Assembly (NCBI GenBank): GCA_964019335.1
Contig: OZ025685.1
Coordinates: 183,501 to 247,500, forward strand
Length of the DNA stretch: 64,000 nucleotides
Origin: Diplonema japonicum
Taxonomy: Eukaryota; Euglenozoa; Diplonemea; Diplonemida; Diplonemidae
Direction: 5' to 3'
Positions 19,438 to 28,659 of the stretch are shown in pieces. The notes beneath the pieces were generated by a model, which made no database searches, was not told the origin of the DNA, and saw only the letters and a program-made list of their open reading frames with translations. Every line of letters begins with the position of its first letter. The first letter of the stretch is position 1. A program made the position numbers and the translations under genes.

Positions 19438-22313
19438 ATGGAATGCAAGATCCATCTCCATGAGCTGGTTTCTCTTACACAAGCCATCCCGGAGTTGAAC
19501 GAAAACCCGGGGCTGTCCTTCAACAAAGTCTCGTTCGATTGCGAGAAATATGTACTGGCGAGATGCAAGGGCGCTGAGGGGAAGGGAGGAAGCCTGAAAA
19601 TCATAAACCTAGAGAAACCGACAGAAGTGGCGTCTTTGGGAATGACAGCAGACTCGGCAATCTTAGTGAATGAGGACAAGAAGGTCCTCCTCGCTGTCAG
19701 ACAAGAAGCGCAGGACTCAAAACTGATAACAAAACTACAAGTGTATAATATGCAAGAAAAAAACAAAATGCTGGACCTAAAAGTGGAAACAAAGATCTCC
19801 TACTGGAAATGGATCGACACCACCACCATCGTGATAGTGTCCCCAGACGCAGTCTGGGGGCTCACCATAAAAACCGGGGAGATCGTGAAATGGCACGACA
19901 TAAAGGACGAATTAAAACCGTTAAAAATATGGAACTTCACAGCCGATTCCTCCCGTTCGTGCATGCTGCTGATGGGCATCGGTCAAAGCCCCGACGGGGG
20001 TCTTGTTGGAAAAATTCAATGCCAACGGAAAGGGATCCCAAACGGGAAAATCCTACCCGCCTTCACAGCCACCCCTACAGCCCACCACATAATGTACGCA
20101 GAACATGGAAAACTAACACTTTACAACACAACTGTAACATCTCTTCAAAACCGGCCTCCTCCAGTAACGGCTGCCTTGTCACTACCAAGCACAGATTTCC
20201 CATTTTCTATTATGTCGTTCAAATCGGACATGCTTATCATTGTCGTCTCGAAAGAAGGCTGGGTGCACGGGTTCGAACGCGAACCAAGCGGGAGCTTGAA
20301 ACCGTTCGCGCGGTTCAACGTGGTTAAGGACGGGAAGAGCACCGTAGTGAAAACAGTTAAGACGTCGGATTCGATCCCGGAGTTCATGTTCATGTCCTCG
20401 TCTAGTGTTATATACAAAGTGGCCGTTCAAGTCTCCGAACATGTTGACAAGCAACCACAATCGCCCCTTCAACCACAATCACCCCTTCAACCCTCCACCT
20501 CTTCCCGTTACACAGTCATCAGGAAGCTTGGACAAGGCGGTCAAGGTGAAGTCTTTCTTGTAAACCTGTCCATCAGCAAAGGTCGAACCCGAGGCTCGAA
20601 CCCGGTCATCACAACTGCCGCATTGAAACGAATACCCTGCAAAACCCTTGAAGCTGCAAACTTCGCACTTGAAGAGGTCAAAGCTCTCCACGAGTTCCGT
20701 TCGCATCCGGGTATAGTCGGTATTTTAGATTTTTTCCTGGAGGAAGACAGGCTATCTGGTGTGCCGTATGTCGTTTGCATAGCTTGCGAGTTCTGTCCCA
20801 GCGGGGATGTTGGTGCATATATTGAACAGAACAACGGTTTCGGGTCCTGGTCGCGGTTGCTTTCTTGGGCGGTGTCCATAAGCAAAGCTTTGCAGGCGCT
20901 CCATGAGGCCAACATCATCCACAGAGACTTGAAACCGGGCAATCTCTTCCTGACCGAAGACGGGTCGGTGAAAATAGGCGACTTCGGCCTTGCCAGGGTG
21001 GACGACTCCCTTGCGATGACACAGTGTGGCACACCTATGTTCCTGGCGCCTGAAATATTGGCGCAGAGTTCTTACGGGAGTGCTGTGGACATGTATGTTG
21101 TTTTTTTTTTATTTTATTTTATTTAACTCCACCAAAATTTTCATGGGTGGGAGTGAAAATAAGAATTCACTTTATTTCACTCCTGACTTTATTTTCACGC
21201 TCCGGCTTCTAAAAGAAATTAGGCCCAGGAGTGAAAAAATTCTGATAGCGTTAAAATAAGAAATATTATTTCACTCCTGGGCCTAATTTAAGCAAAACTC
21301 TCCAAAAATTCCTACCAAGGTTCCTTTGGGATGGGCAAGAACCCGACTGCACAAGAGGCGGACGCAGCAGGGTTCACCCCCTTCCAAGAGTCATACGAAA
21401 AGGAGTGGGCACGCTTTTGTGTGTTTCATAATTATAGGAAGGAAAAGAAGGGCCCGTCCGAAAGAAGAGGATTCTATTCTCTATTTCAGCGACATGAACA
21501 AGCAAGGCCTGCTGCCAGTTCAGTCCGGACGGCTTATTCAAGGCTAAACTCGGTTGTGAAGAGGAAGTACAACAAGCAGTTGCACGACCACCCCCGACTA
21601 GGTCGCCCTCAAGAGGTTCCAAGAAGGCAAGTCAACAAAAAAGGCGAACATCTTTGCCCAAGAGCAAATAACAGAATTCTTTAGCACCGAGGTATGGCAT
21701 CGTCCGCCACGCTTATGCAGCGTTGATGTTCGCAGGAAACATGTGCACTACCGAGGCACATATCCGACACCTGTTGTAATTGGTACCACCTGTACCTCCC
21801 ACCCACTCAAATTTTGCTGTCGTTAAATAAAATATCTTATTTGTGAATATAAGATTGATGATTTCACTTGTGGTGGCAGTTTTGACTCGTTAAACGTTAT
21901 AACACTCGCTTCGCTCGTGATATAACCGTCATTACTCGTCAAAACCACTGCCACCACGCGTGAAATCATAGGATCTTATATTCACTAAATAAATAGTTAT
22001 TATTATTTTATTTTTTTTATTGTTTTTGAACTCATTTCTAGGTGGTCTTTGGGGTGCCTGCTCTACTACCTCATCTTCCGAAAACCCCGGGCTCTTAATT
22101 ATCAAATGCAGTCAAACCCCAATTTGCGGTTCGAGGTATGGAGAAAAAAAAAGAAAAGAAAAGAAAAAAAATGGCAAAATCCAGATAAAAGCAGAGCTGG
22201 ATTTAGCCAGGTGTCCCCCACAACTCGTGTCCGTGATTACGTCCCTCATAAGGACGAGCCCTAAGGAACGGCCAACGGCTCAGCAGGTGGTTGAGATGCT
22301 GCAAGTTTCATGA
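19438..22313 (+). CDS. Clathrin heavy-chain N-terminal propeller fused to a NEK-like protein kinase
   Basis: Exons 19438-21092, 22042-22135 and 22185-22313, 625 aa. Donors are GTATGT and GTATGG; the junctions restore DMWSLGCLL and the terminal RPTAQQVVEML. Residues 1-330 match the clathrin heavy-chain propeller: a MTADSAILV segment, LQVYNMQEKNKM, ISYWKWIDTTTIVIVS and CMLLMGIGQ. A Pro/Gln linker (QPQSPLQPQSPLQPS) leads into a complete kinase (about 355-625): LGQGGQGEVFLV, ALK, HRDLKPGNLF, IGDFGLA, TQCGTPMFLAPE. Both halves lie in the uninterrupted first exon, so the fusion is not a splicing artefact. The usual clathrin leg and trimerisation repeats are absent. I infer a kinase that uses the propeller to bind clathrin-box motifs or vesicle adaptors. 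Intron 1 (949 bp) contains a mobile-element remnant. Confidence 0.9.
21122..22012 (+). mobile_element. Remnant of a mobile element in kinase-fusion intron 1, possibly Crypton-like
   Basis: The other intron of this gene is 49 bp, so about 890 bp looks inserted. It contains a perfect 21-bp inverted repeat (AATTAGGCCCAGGAGTGAAA and its complement, about 21218-21292), a broken coding stretch (about 21331-21690) and a large palindrome. The coding stretch reads SYEKEWARFCVFHNY and, after one frameshift, KSTKKANIFAQEQITEFF. That resembles the core-binding region of eukaryotic tyrosine recombinases, but weakly. No transposase-type terminal repeats were found, which would fit a Crypton. Confidence 0.4.
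21843..21985. repeat. 143-bp near-perfect palindrome
   Basis: The left arm begins GTGAATATAAGAT and continues through GTGGTGGCAGT to about 21886. The right arm (about 21938-21985) is its near-exact complement, ending ATCTTATATTCAC. The central part (AACACTCGCTTCGCTCGTGA) pairs further. It lies at the 3' end of the insert in the kinase intron. Confidence 0.8.
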
Positions 22314-22491
22314 AGAGCAAAAAAAAGAAAAAGAAGAAACTTTAAAGATCTCTAGCTCCCCCCATATATTAAAAAGAAAGAAGAAAAAAAAAAAAGAAAA
22401 CCATTACCCCGGCACCTTTATTGTCGGCTCTTCTCCCCCTTTTTTTTGTTTGCTTTTTCTGTTTATGTTTTTTTTTTTTTTTTTTTTTTTT

Positions 22492-24568
22492 GCCTCGACC
22501 GAACCCCGCGGGAAGTGGCGCTCGGGCTAATGGGGGACCTGGGACTGCATCAGAACATACTGCGCCCTCTGGAGACGATGTACGAATCCCTCAGACGGAG
22601 GTTCAAGTACCCGACAGGGGTGGGTGACGAATTTGCTACGTCGAACGGCATCCTGCAGGGGTGCCCGATCTCGGTGGTGATGGCGAACGCGCTGGTAGGG
22701 GTGATGGTGAAGGCCATCATGGCGGAGGTGCCCGGCGCTGATTCCCTGTCATACGCGGACGACGTCTACTTGATAGCAGCTCTGCTCAGCGCCCTGGAGA
22801 AGGCGGCAGCGGGGGTGTGCGAGTTCTCTCTGCTGACAGGGATGAACCTCAACCTGAGGAAGACAGACCTGTTCACAACGGCAGAACACGGAACGGTGAA
22901 GTGCGGACGTGAGGTGTTCACGGCCAAAAAGGAGATCAACGTCCTGGGAGTCCGGGTATGTATGGACGGCGAGCACAGGGCGAAGCCCCTTGAGGCGATG
23001 GGACGCGCTTGCGGGAGACTGGCCGCCATGCCGCTGGGGTTCACACAGAAGGCGAGGATCCTCACCAGCTCCATTCTCCCCTCCTGCCTCCACGGTGTTG
23101 CCTATGCACCCCCCTCGAAAATGGATGCGGGTACAATCCGAGCGAGTGTTGCGACGTGCCTCTGGGGACCGAAGTTCAAGATGCGCTCGCCGTGTGCTGT
23201 TGCGAACGTCTTGCTGCCAGGGCACACGACGGACCCGCTGGTGGTGACACTTTACCGACTGCTGTGCACAGTGGTGAAGGTAGGCGGGTCGGATACGGAG
23301 CTGTGGGACCGGATGGGGAGGTGTGCCGCCCTGTACCGGGAGTGCGATATTGAAGCCCTGGGGCCAGTGGGGACCCTGATGAGAAGATGGCTGCCGGCGA
23401 TCGGGAAAGGCTGGAATTTCGTGGTGGGGCTGGGTGCCATGCCGGAACGCGAGCGCAAGCACGAGATCCGGCGGGTGGCGAGGGCCATGACGGCAGCCGA
23501 GCTAGCAGAAGGGAGGGACTCCTACGACGGCATGCCGGAGGGAGCCGACCCGGACACGAACGTGTGGTGGAGGTCACTCTCGGGCAACCCAGTGGCGGCG
23601 TACCGACTGAGGAGGCTGATTGCAGGAGCGGTGTTTGCGGTCTACCCGGGAGCGCGGGGCGTGGCGCAGGAACCGAACAACCCGCTGCAGCACCTCTGCG
23701 ACGTGTGTGAGGAACGGTTCGGCAGCTACACGGAGGTGCTGGAGCACGCCCTCTGGCGATGCGAGCCGGGTGTCGCGGTGCGGAGCAAGGTGGAGTACGC
23801 GAACCTGGACCCGGCAGCTATGCCGAAGGCGACGAGGCTCCATGGGGTGGTGCCCAGAGGCTGCCAAGACAAGCCAAGGGCCTTACTGGTGCAGAAGTAC
23901 CTGCTGGAGGTAGTCACGCGGAGGGATGCAGCGGTGGAAGCGAACCGCGCACTGCAGACACAAGCTTACCCGTGGCGGGCGGTCGTGACGGGGAGGGCGC
24001 ACCCGACGCCGACGGTGTCTGAACTACGAAGGCTGGGGGCGTCAGGAACAGTGATGGACAAGCTGCTGAGGCCGGTGCTGAGGTGGTTGGGAGGCCTGCT
24101 GTGGGATGACGCGCCTGGTCGGCACACGGCGGTGACGACGTTAGAGCTGGCCCTCGACTTCGAGCGGGAGATGGAGCTGCCGCTGGACGACGGCGGGGAA
24201 GTGGGCAAGGTGGAGGACCTGGGCGTCAAGGCAAGGAGGCTGAGGTATGTGCTGAGACGAGTCCAGGACCTGTACCACGCTGATGGCAGAGGGGTAGCGT
24301 TCCCAGCGGCGCGAGTGGAGCGCGTCAACTCCCTACGCTGTATCGGAGGACCGACCACACACGGGTATGACAGGAGGCCAGTACTCCCGGAACGAACCAT
24401 GAGTAGCATCGAAGGCTTGCGGGACAGGTACCTGTCGCAGACACCGACAAGGCTGCCCCGCAGCATGACCACCGCAGTAGGAACCCGCCAGAGCCCCCAG
24501 AACGGGGACAACGGGGACTAAGCGCAGCGCGGCCGGTGAGCGCAAAAACGCATACCTTAAAAGAATAG
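22492..24568 (+). mobile_element. 5'-truncated LINE retrotransposon
   Basis: The insert begins abruptly after a T run and is much more GC-rich than its neighbours. It lacks any endonuclease and the first RT motifs, as expected from incomplete reverse transcription. A GC-rich 3' segment follows the ORF to a T run at about 24569. It lies directly downstream of the kinase-fusion gene, on the same strand. Confidence 0.8.
22530..24521 (+). CDS. Partial LINE reverse transcriptase with C-terminal zinc finger
   Basis: 663 aa from the first in-frame ATG, but the frame has no natural start because the element is truncated. RT motifs begin at NGILQGCPISVVMANAL and continue with SLSYADDVYLIA (catalytic YADD), a GMNLNLRKTDLF segment and NVLGVRV. 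A CCHC finger (LCDVCEERFGSYTEVLEHALWRC, shortened here to C-x2-C-x12-H-x4-C) lies at about residue 400. Polymerase activity is unlikely because the fingers subdomain is missing. The element belongs to a different lineage from the intact LINE at 28880: it has QGCP instead of PQG and no RNase H. The open frame suggests a recent insertion. Confidence 0.8.
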   Translation: MGDLGLHQNILRPLETMYESLRRRFKYPTGVGDEFATSNGILQGCPISVVMANALVGVMVKAIMAEVPGADSLSYADDVYLIAALLSALEKAAAGVCEFSLLTGMNLNLRKTDLFTTAEHGTVKCGREVFTAKKEINVLGVRVCMDGEHRAKPLEAMGRACGRLAAMPLGFTQKARILTSSILPSCLHGVAYAPPSKMDAGTIRASVATCLWGPKFKMRSPCAVANVLLPGHTTDPLVVTLYRLLCTVVKVGGSDTELWDRMGRCAALYRECDIEALGPVGTLMRRWLPAIGKGWNFVVGLGAMPERERKHEIRRVARAMTAAELAEGRDSYDGMPEGADPDTNVWWRSLSGNPVAAYRLRRLIAGAVFAVYPGARGVAQEPNNPLQHLCDVCEERFGSYTEVLEHALWRCEPGVAVRSKVEYANLDPAAMPKATRLHGVVPRGCQDKPRALLVQKYLLEVVTRRDAAVEANRALQTQAYPWRAVVTGRAHPTPTVSELRRLGASGTVMDKLLRPVLRWLGGLLWDDAPGRHTAVTTLELALDFEREMELPLDDGGEVGKVEDLGVKARRLRYVLRRVQDLYHADGRGVAFPAARVERVNSLRCIGGPTTHGYDRRPVLPERTMSSIEGLRDRYLSQTPTRLPRSMTTAVGTRQSPQNGDNGD

Positions 24569-25153
24569 TTTTTTTTTTTTTTTTTTTTTTTTAGAAACGT
24601 AGATTCTTTTGTGTTGATTATCAAAAAAAAAGAAGAGGGAGGAGGAAAGGATAGAAATCTCAATGGAAGGACAACAAATGGCAGGAGAGCGACAGCAACC
24701 CTATCCTAAAGCAATAATTGCAAGTGGATTGCCACCCTTTCGCACACCATAAACCTCTTTTTCTCCTGCTATGTTCTCCTTTCCATTTTCTCCCCCTCTT
24801 TCCCCCCCCCTTTTTTTTCTTTCTGTTACGATTGGGTTTGACGGTTACGAAGCAGGGGGGAACATAACGAGAAAAAGAGGAATCTTTTTTCGGGGGAAAA
24901 AAAAAACTTCTCGCCGCCCCCTCACGAACACCTCCTCGCTCCCTATCCCATCCTCTGTCTTGCGTTCTTCGTTGTGTTATAAAATAGAAGAAAGAAAATG
25001 AAATGCAAAAAAAAAAAAAAAAAGAGGCAGAAGTGTTATTCGTATTATTATCGTTTTCCGCTTAATGTGCAATGGCATGGCCATCACTCAAGGTAGTACC
25101 TCGTCTTGTCTTTGGAGGAAACACGTCAGAAAAAGAAAAAAAAAGAGGGAGAG
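24569..25153. other. Gene-free intergenic stretch
   Basis: It begins with a T run of about 23 and holds short A/T tracts. No coding frame or RNA gene is recognised. The last part is the purine-rich leader of the coiled-coil gene. Confidence 0.55.
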
Positions 25154-27868
25154 ATGGGTGATATCTTGAACCTGACACCAAGCAGACCGCTGGGGACAAA
25201 ACCAGGGAAAAGAGTGAACAAAGCAAGACCGTTCCTGAGAGACAAATGGGCCGAGCTGAGAGGTGTAAAGGAAGACGGCAAACTGACAGGGTGGGACCAC
25301 CACGGGATCTCCCGTGTGAGCAAAGAATGGCTTGACGTGTACAAAGGAGACAAGGACCATTTCAACAGCAACGCTGTCTTAGGGGAGGCGTTCCTACGAC
25401 AGGTCATATCGGTAACCGCGCATTTGGGGGAACCGAACCCATTGAGAACGGCGGTGTGCTGTGTGCTGATGGCCGACATTTGCAAACAGACAAATACCCC
25501 AAACGGAGCTCTTCCATCGTTGATCTTCAAGGAGCTGCTCGGTTCGATTTACTCCACTAACGATTCTGTACCCGACCACCGTGAGACAGACATAACAGGG
25601 TACCTTTCAAAAACCATGTGGTGCGATCAATACAAGGCCATGAGGGATTCGTTCTTGAAATACCACAGCGTGGCTGAACAGTCTAGCAAAGTCCTTTCAA
25701 GGCAACAAATGGTCCTTGGTAGAACAGTGGATACATGGCAGAGAATGTTGCTGTCAAGGTACATCGTAGCGTGGAAGAACACCGTTGTCCGGATACAGTA
25801 CCAACAGGAAATCTTCACAGAATGTCATTATAGGAACTCGCGGAGACGGATCTTAAGGGTTGCGCTGTCAGCGTGGAAGGCTGATGTTGTCTCTGCACGA
25901 CATGGTAAAGAGGTGGATCGATTCCAGAAGAAACAGAACTCGTTGACGTTGAAGCTGTCAAACCTGCAGAACGACATCGCAGAAGCAGCGTCCCAGATCA
26001 CAACCCTCGACACAGAGAAGACGATCCTCGAGGAGGAGATCGCTCGGCTCCGCGAGCAGATCGATTCCAAGGACTTGCAGATTTCTCAAAAAGACGCAGA
26101 GATTGAAATGCTTAAAGAAGACATCGTCGGGTGGCGTGGTTTTGCAAAAAGACTAACGGAAGAATACTGGCCTGGGTTCATCTCAACTGACCCAAACGAG
26201 TATCTTTTCTCAGAAGTCGTCGGAAAGGAGGCTGACCACCTCAACATGGCAACCAAACTGCACATCCGTAAGAACACCCTGCAGATCAACAAAGACTCGG
26301 CGTGGCTTCAGTCCCTTCCACACGAAAAACGTCCTGCTCTAAAACTCCTCCTTCACTGGGTGAACCGAGCCGTTTTCGCAGCAAACCCCGCATCGGACCT
26401 CCCCACCAACCTCAGTACAGATTACCGCAACACGCTTCCGATCCTAGAAGTCTTAAAAGCAATAACGGTGCTACCAGAAAATTTCGAACAGAAGATCCAA
26501 AATGAGATCAGTTTCAGGAATAGAGCCTATTCGATTCTCACTACAGTGCGTGCCTGGCGTGGGGAAGAAGCCACAACGGAACTCGATATCACAGAAGGTG
26601 CTCTTGACGCCCAGGCACTGCTCCTTTCGAACCTATTTATAGAGTTTATTTTCCAAGCAGGACACGGGGGAGCTGTGCAGCACAAAGCAACTGAATCCCG
26701 AAAGGAGCTATTAAAGGAGATTGCATCGTGTGACCGAACGGACAGGCTGGCCACCTTTGTAGAATCTGCTTTGGCGGGGAAGGACCAATGGCAGAAGATA
26801 TCCGGGCCGGTCCGAATGCTAAGGGAAAGCATCGTGATGCAGCATTTTGAAAGCAGGGAGTCGCTGGTGTTCCAAGACGAGGCAAAACAAAAAGAACGAG
26901 AGCCGCTGGTGGTAGTGGACCCACTCAGAGTGGCGGACATCGCCGAGTTGAATGGGACAAGAGCGCATGCAGAACTGAGAGATATGCTGTTGAAGCATGG
27001 GGAGTTGCTGCAGAACACATGGAAGTTCTACTCGTCAGACGGGAGGCTCATGACGCCCGCAAAGTTTTGGAGGTTCATCAGCGACGTGAAGGCGACAGAC
27101 CGGGCCTTCAAGAAAAACATGATCTCAAAAATTTACAAGAGGGCAAACTCCGTGACAGAGGACATCACGTCGAAACTGAACAACAGCGTGAAGGACGTGA
27201 TGAGCTCGGAAGACGAGGAGCAACAGGAACCGGAGGAGGTGATCGAAAGTTACAACCCAGACGACCAGCTGAGCGCAACAGAATGGGTGGACTGCTGCAT
27301 CCACATCGCAGCTGGGAAGTTCAAGGAGATGGAGGTTTTAGGCGCTGTGGAAAAATTTCTGCTACAGCACGTGGACAAACATGGGTGTCAGTCAAACGTG
27401 GACGAATTTCGGGACCAGATCTACCACAAAGACGTGCAGGTGGTACTTGCTCGCTACAACACCTCCATGCAGCGGATCTTCAAGTACTACGCGCGGTACG
27501 AGAAGCGAAAGTCTGACAACGGAACGGACGAAGACATCTCAATGATCGAATACAAGCAGTTCCTGAAGGATGCGAAGCTTATCGACTCCACACTCTCCGT
27601 CGACTCCGCCTGCGAGCTCTTTCGTTTCCTCCAAGACGACCAGCCCGACCCCATCAGCTCGACGCTTGGCCTGAGCATGAGCACCGCCAACACCACCCTT
27701 GTATACCGCGAGTTCCTTGAGGTTATCGTCTGCATCGCCATCTTCAAGCTCCCCGCCCCTTACATCAAGCTAGCGGATAGGGTCCAGGTTTTCATCTCCG
27801 CAAAACTCCTCCCAACCTTGAAATCCACAAATCCGCGAATCACCAACCTCAAAAAGGCAAAAAACTAA
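25154..27868 (+). CDS. Large coiled-coil protein, probably cytoskeletal or flagellar
   Basis: 904 aa from ATG 25154; the upstream in-frame codons are poly-Lys leader. No intron. The N-terminal 180 residues are globular. Residues about 190-260 hold two Trp-centred helical repeats (TWQRMLLSRYIVAWKNT and RRRILRVALSAWKADV), reminiscent of Sfi1-type centrin-binding repeats. A coiled coil spans about 265-350. The C-terminal third has helical pairs (SMIEYKQFLKDAKLI and LVYREFLEVIVCIAIF) like degenerate EF-hands. An acidic stretch (SSEDEEQQEPEEV) lies near 700. I do not recognise a named orthologue; the layout suggests a basal-body or axonemal protein, by inference only. Confidence 0.8.
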   Translation: MGDILNLTPSRPLGTKPGKRVNKARPFLRDKWAELRGVKEDGKLTGWDHHGISRVSKEWLDVYKGDKDHFNSNAVLGEAFLRQVISVTAHLGEPNPLRTAVCCVLMADICKQTNTPNGALPSLIFKELLGSIYSTNDSVPDHRETDITGYLSKTMWCDQYKAMRDSFLKYHSVAEQSSKVLSRQQMVLGRTVDTWQRMLLSRYIVAWKNTVVRIQYQQEIFTECHYRNSRRRILRVALSAWKADVVSARHGKEVDRFQKKQNSLTLKLSNLQNDIAEAASQITTLDTEKTILEEEIARLREQIDSKDLQISQKDAEIEMLKEDIVGWRGFAKRLTEEYWPGFISTDPNEYLFSEVVGKEADHLNMATKLHIRKNTLQINKDSAWLQSLPHEKRPALKLLLHWVNRAVFAANPASDLPTNLSTDYRNTLPILEVLKAITVLPENFEQKIQNEISFRNRAYSILTTVRAWRGEEATTELDITEGALDAQALLLSNLFIEFIFQAGHGGAVQHKATESRKELLKEIASCDRTDRLATFVESALAGKDQWQKISGPVRMLRESIVMQHFESRESLVFQDEAKQKEREPLVVVDPLRVADIAELNGTRAHAELRDMLLKHGELLQNTWKFYSSDGRLMTPAKFWRFISDVKATDRAFKKNMISKIYKRANSVTEDITSKLNNSVKDVMSSEDEEQQEPEEVIESYNPDDQLSATEWVDCCIHIAAGKFKEMEVLGAVEKFLLQHVDKHGCQSNVDEFRDQIYHKDVQVVLARYNTSMQRIFKYYARYEKRKSDNGTDEDISMIEYKQFLKDAKLIDSTLSVDSACELFRFLQDDQPDPISSTLGLSMSTANTTLVYREFLEVIVCIAIFKLPAPYIKLADRVQVFISAKLLPTLKSTNPRITNLKKAKN

Positions 27869-28338
27869 AGGATCAGGAACGAGAATGAGTCTGTTTCTTA
27901 TGAGCAGCAGGGGAGATGGTTTGTTAATACAGGAGTATATATACTTTTTTATGGTCCATTTTCATTATTTGTCATTGTTCATAGTATCCAGGGTTGAAAA
28001 GCGAGCATGCAACCATGCTTAAAACCATTCGTTTCACCCAGGCAACGCTCAGATCGTCAAAATAGGGATTTTGAAAGGGAAAAAAAATTGAGTATGGTCT
28101 TAGTATTTTTGCCAGAAATATGGGCTTGGGATCGATTAAACCGACCATAAATTAGAAAAAAAAACCGATCATTAACCGGGATAAACCCATCATTAATCTA
28201 AAATTGCTGGTCAGGTTCAAAAGCTGTGAACAAAAGGTCCATCTGGGGACATAGAGGGACCACATGGGCGAAATTTACACTACAAGCGTACCATATTTTC
28301 TTGATACATATCTCAAACCCCGCCGCGAAAATTGTAAG
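27869..28338. other. Intergenic stretch, nothing recognised
   Basis: No coding frame. It contains a 13-mer, AGCATGCAACCAT, that also occurs in the piggyBac-like element near 60575, and a CCGATCATTAA / CCATCATTAA repeat. Possibly an old repeat fragment. Confidence 0.4.
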
Positions 28339-28410
28339 CCCGTGTAGCCCAATGGATAAGGCGTTTGCTTCCTAAGCAAAAGATTGTGGGTTCGATCCCC
28401 ACCATGGGTG
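28339..28410 (+). tRNA. tRNA-Arg(CCT)
   Basis: 72 nt. Acceptor GCCCGTG pairs with CATGGGT (two wobbles). The anticodon stem is TTTGC/GCAAA around loop TTCCTAA, giving anticodon CCT at 28372-28374. The T arm is GTGGGTTCGATCCCCAC. A T6 terminator follows at once. It resembles eukaryotic tRNA-Arg for AGG codons. Confidence 0.95.
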
Positions 28411-28659
28411 TTTTTTCTCTGGTGTATTTGCGTCTTTATGAAGTTGCAATAATTTTCCCCCTTCTTATTCGTGAAACTTACCGCCACGGATAATAATAAA
28501 AAAAAAAAAAAAAAAAAAAAACCATAAAAAAAAAAACAAAAACAAAAAAAAAAACATAAAGAAAATAAAAGAACAAGAGAAAAAAAAAAAAACAACAAAA
28601 AAAAAATATAAAAATAAAAAAAAAATAATACACGACGACGACGACGACGACGACAACGG
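28411..28659. repeat. Low-complexity A-rich tract with a short (GAC)n microsatellite
   Basis: The tract after the tRNA is almost all A with scattered other bases. It ends in eight to nine ACG/GAC units near 28630-28653. This may mark the 5' junction of the LINE that follows. Confidence 0.6.

Noticed and set aside
20182-21032. Minus-strand frames opposite the clathrin-kinase gene
   Set aside because: Antisense shadows of a well-conserved domain pair.
23176-24511. Several long antisense frames across the truncated LINE
   Set aside because: GC-rich DNA makes stops rare on both strands; only the + frame has RT motifs.
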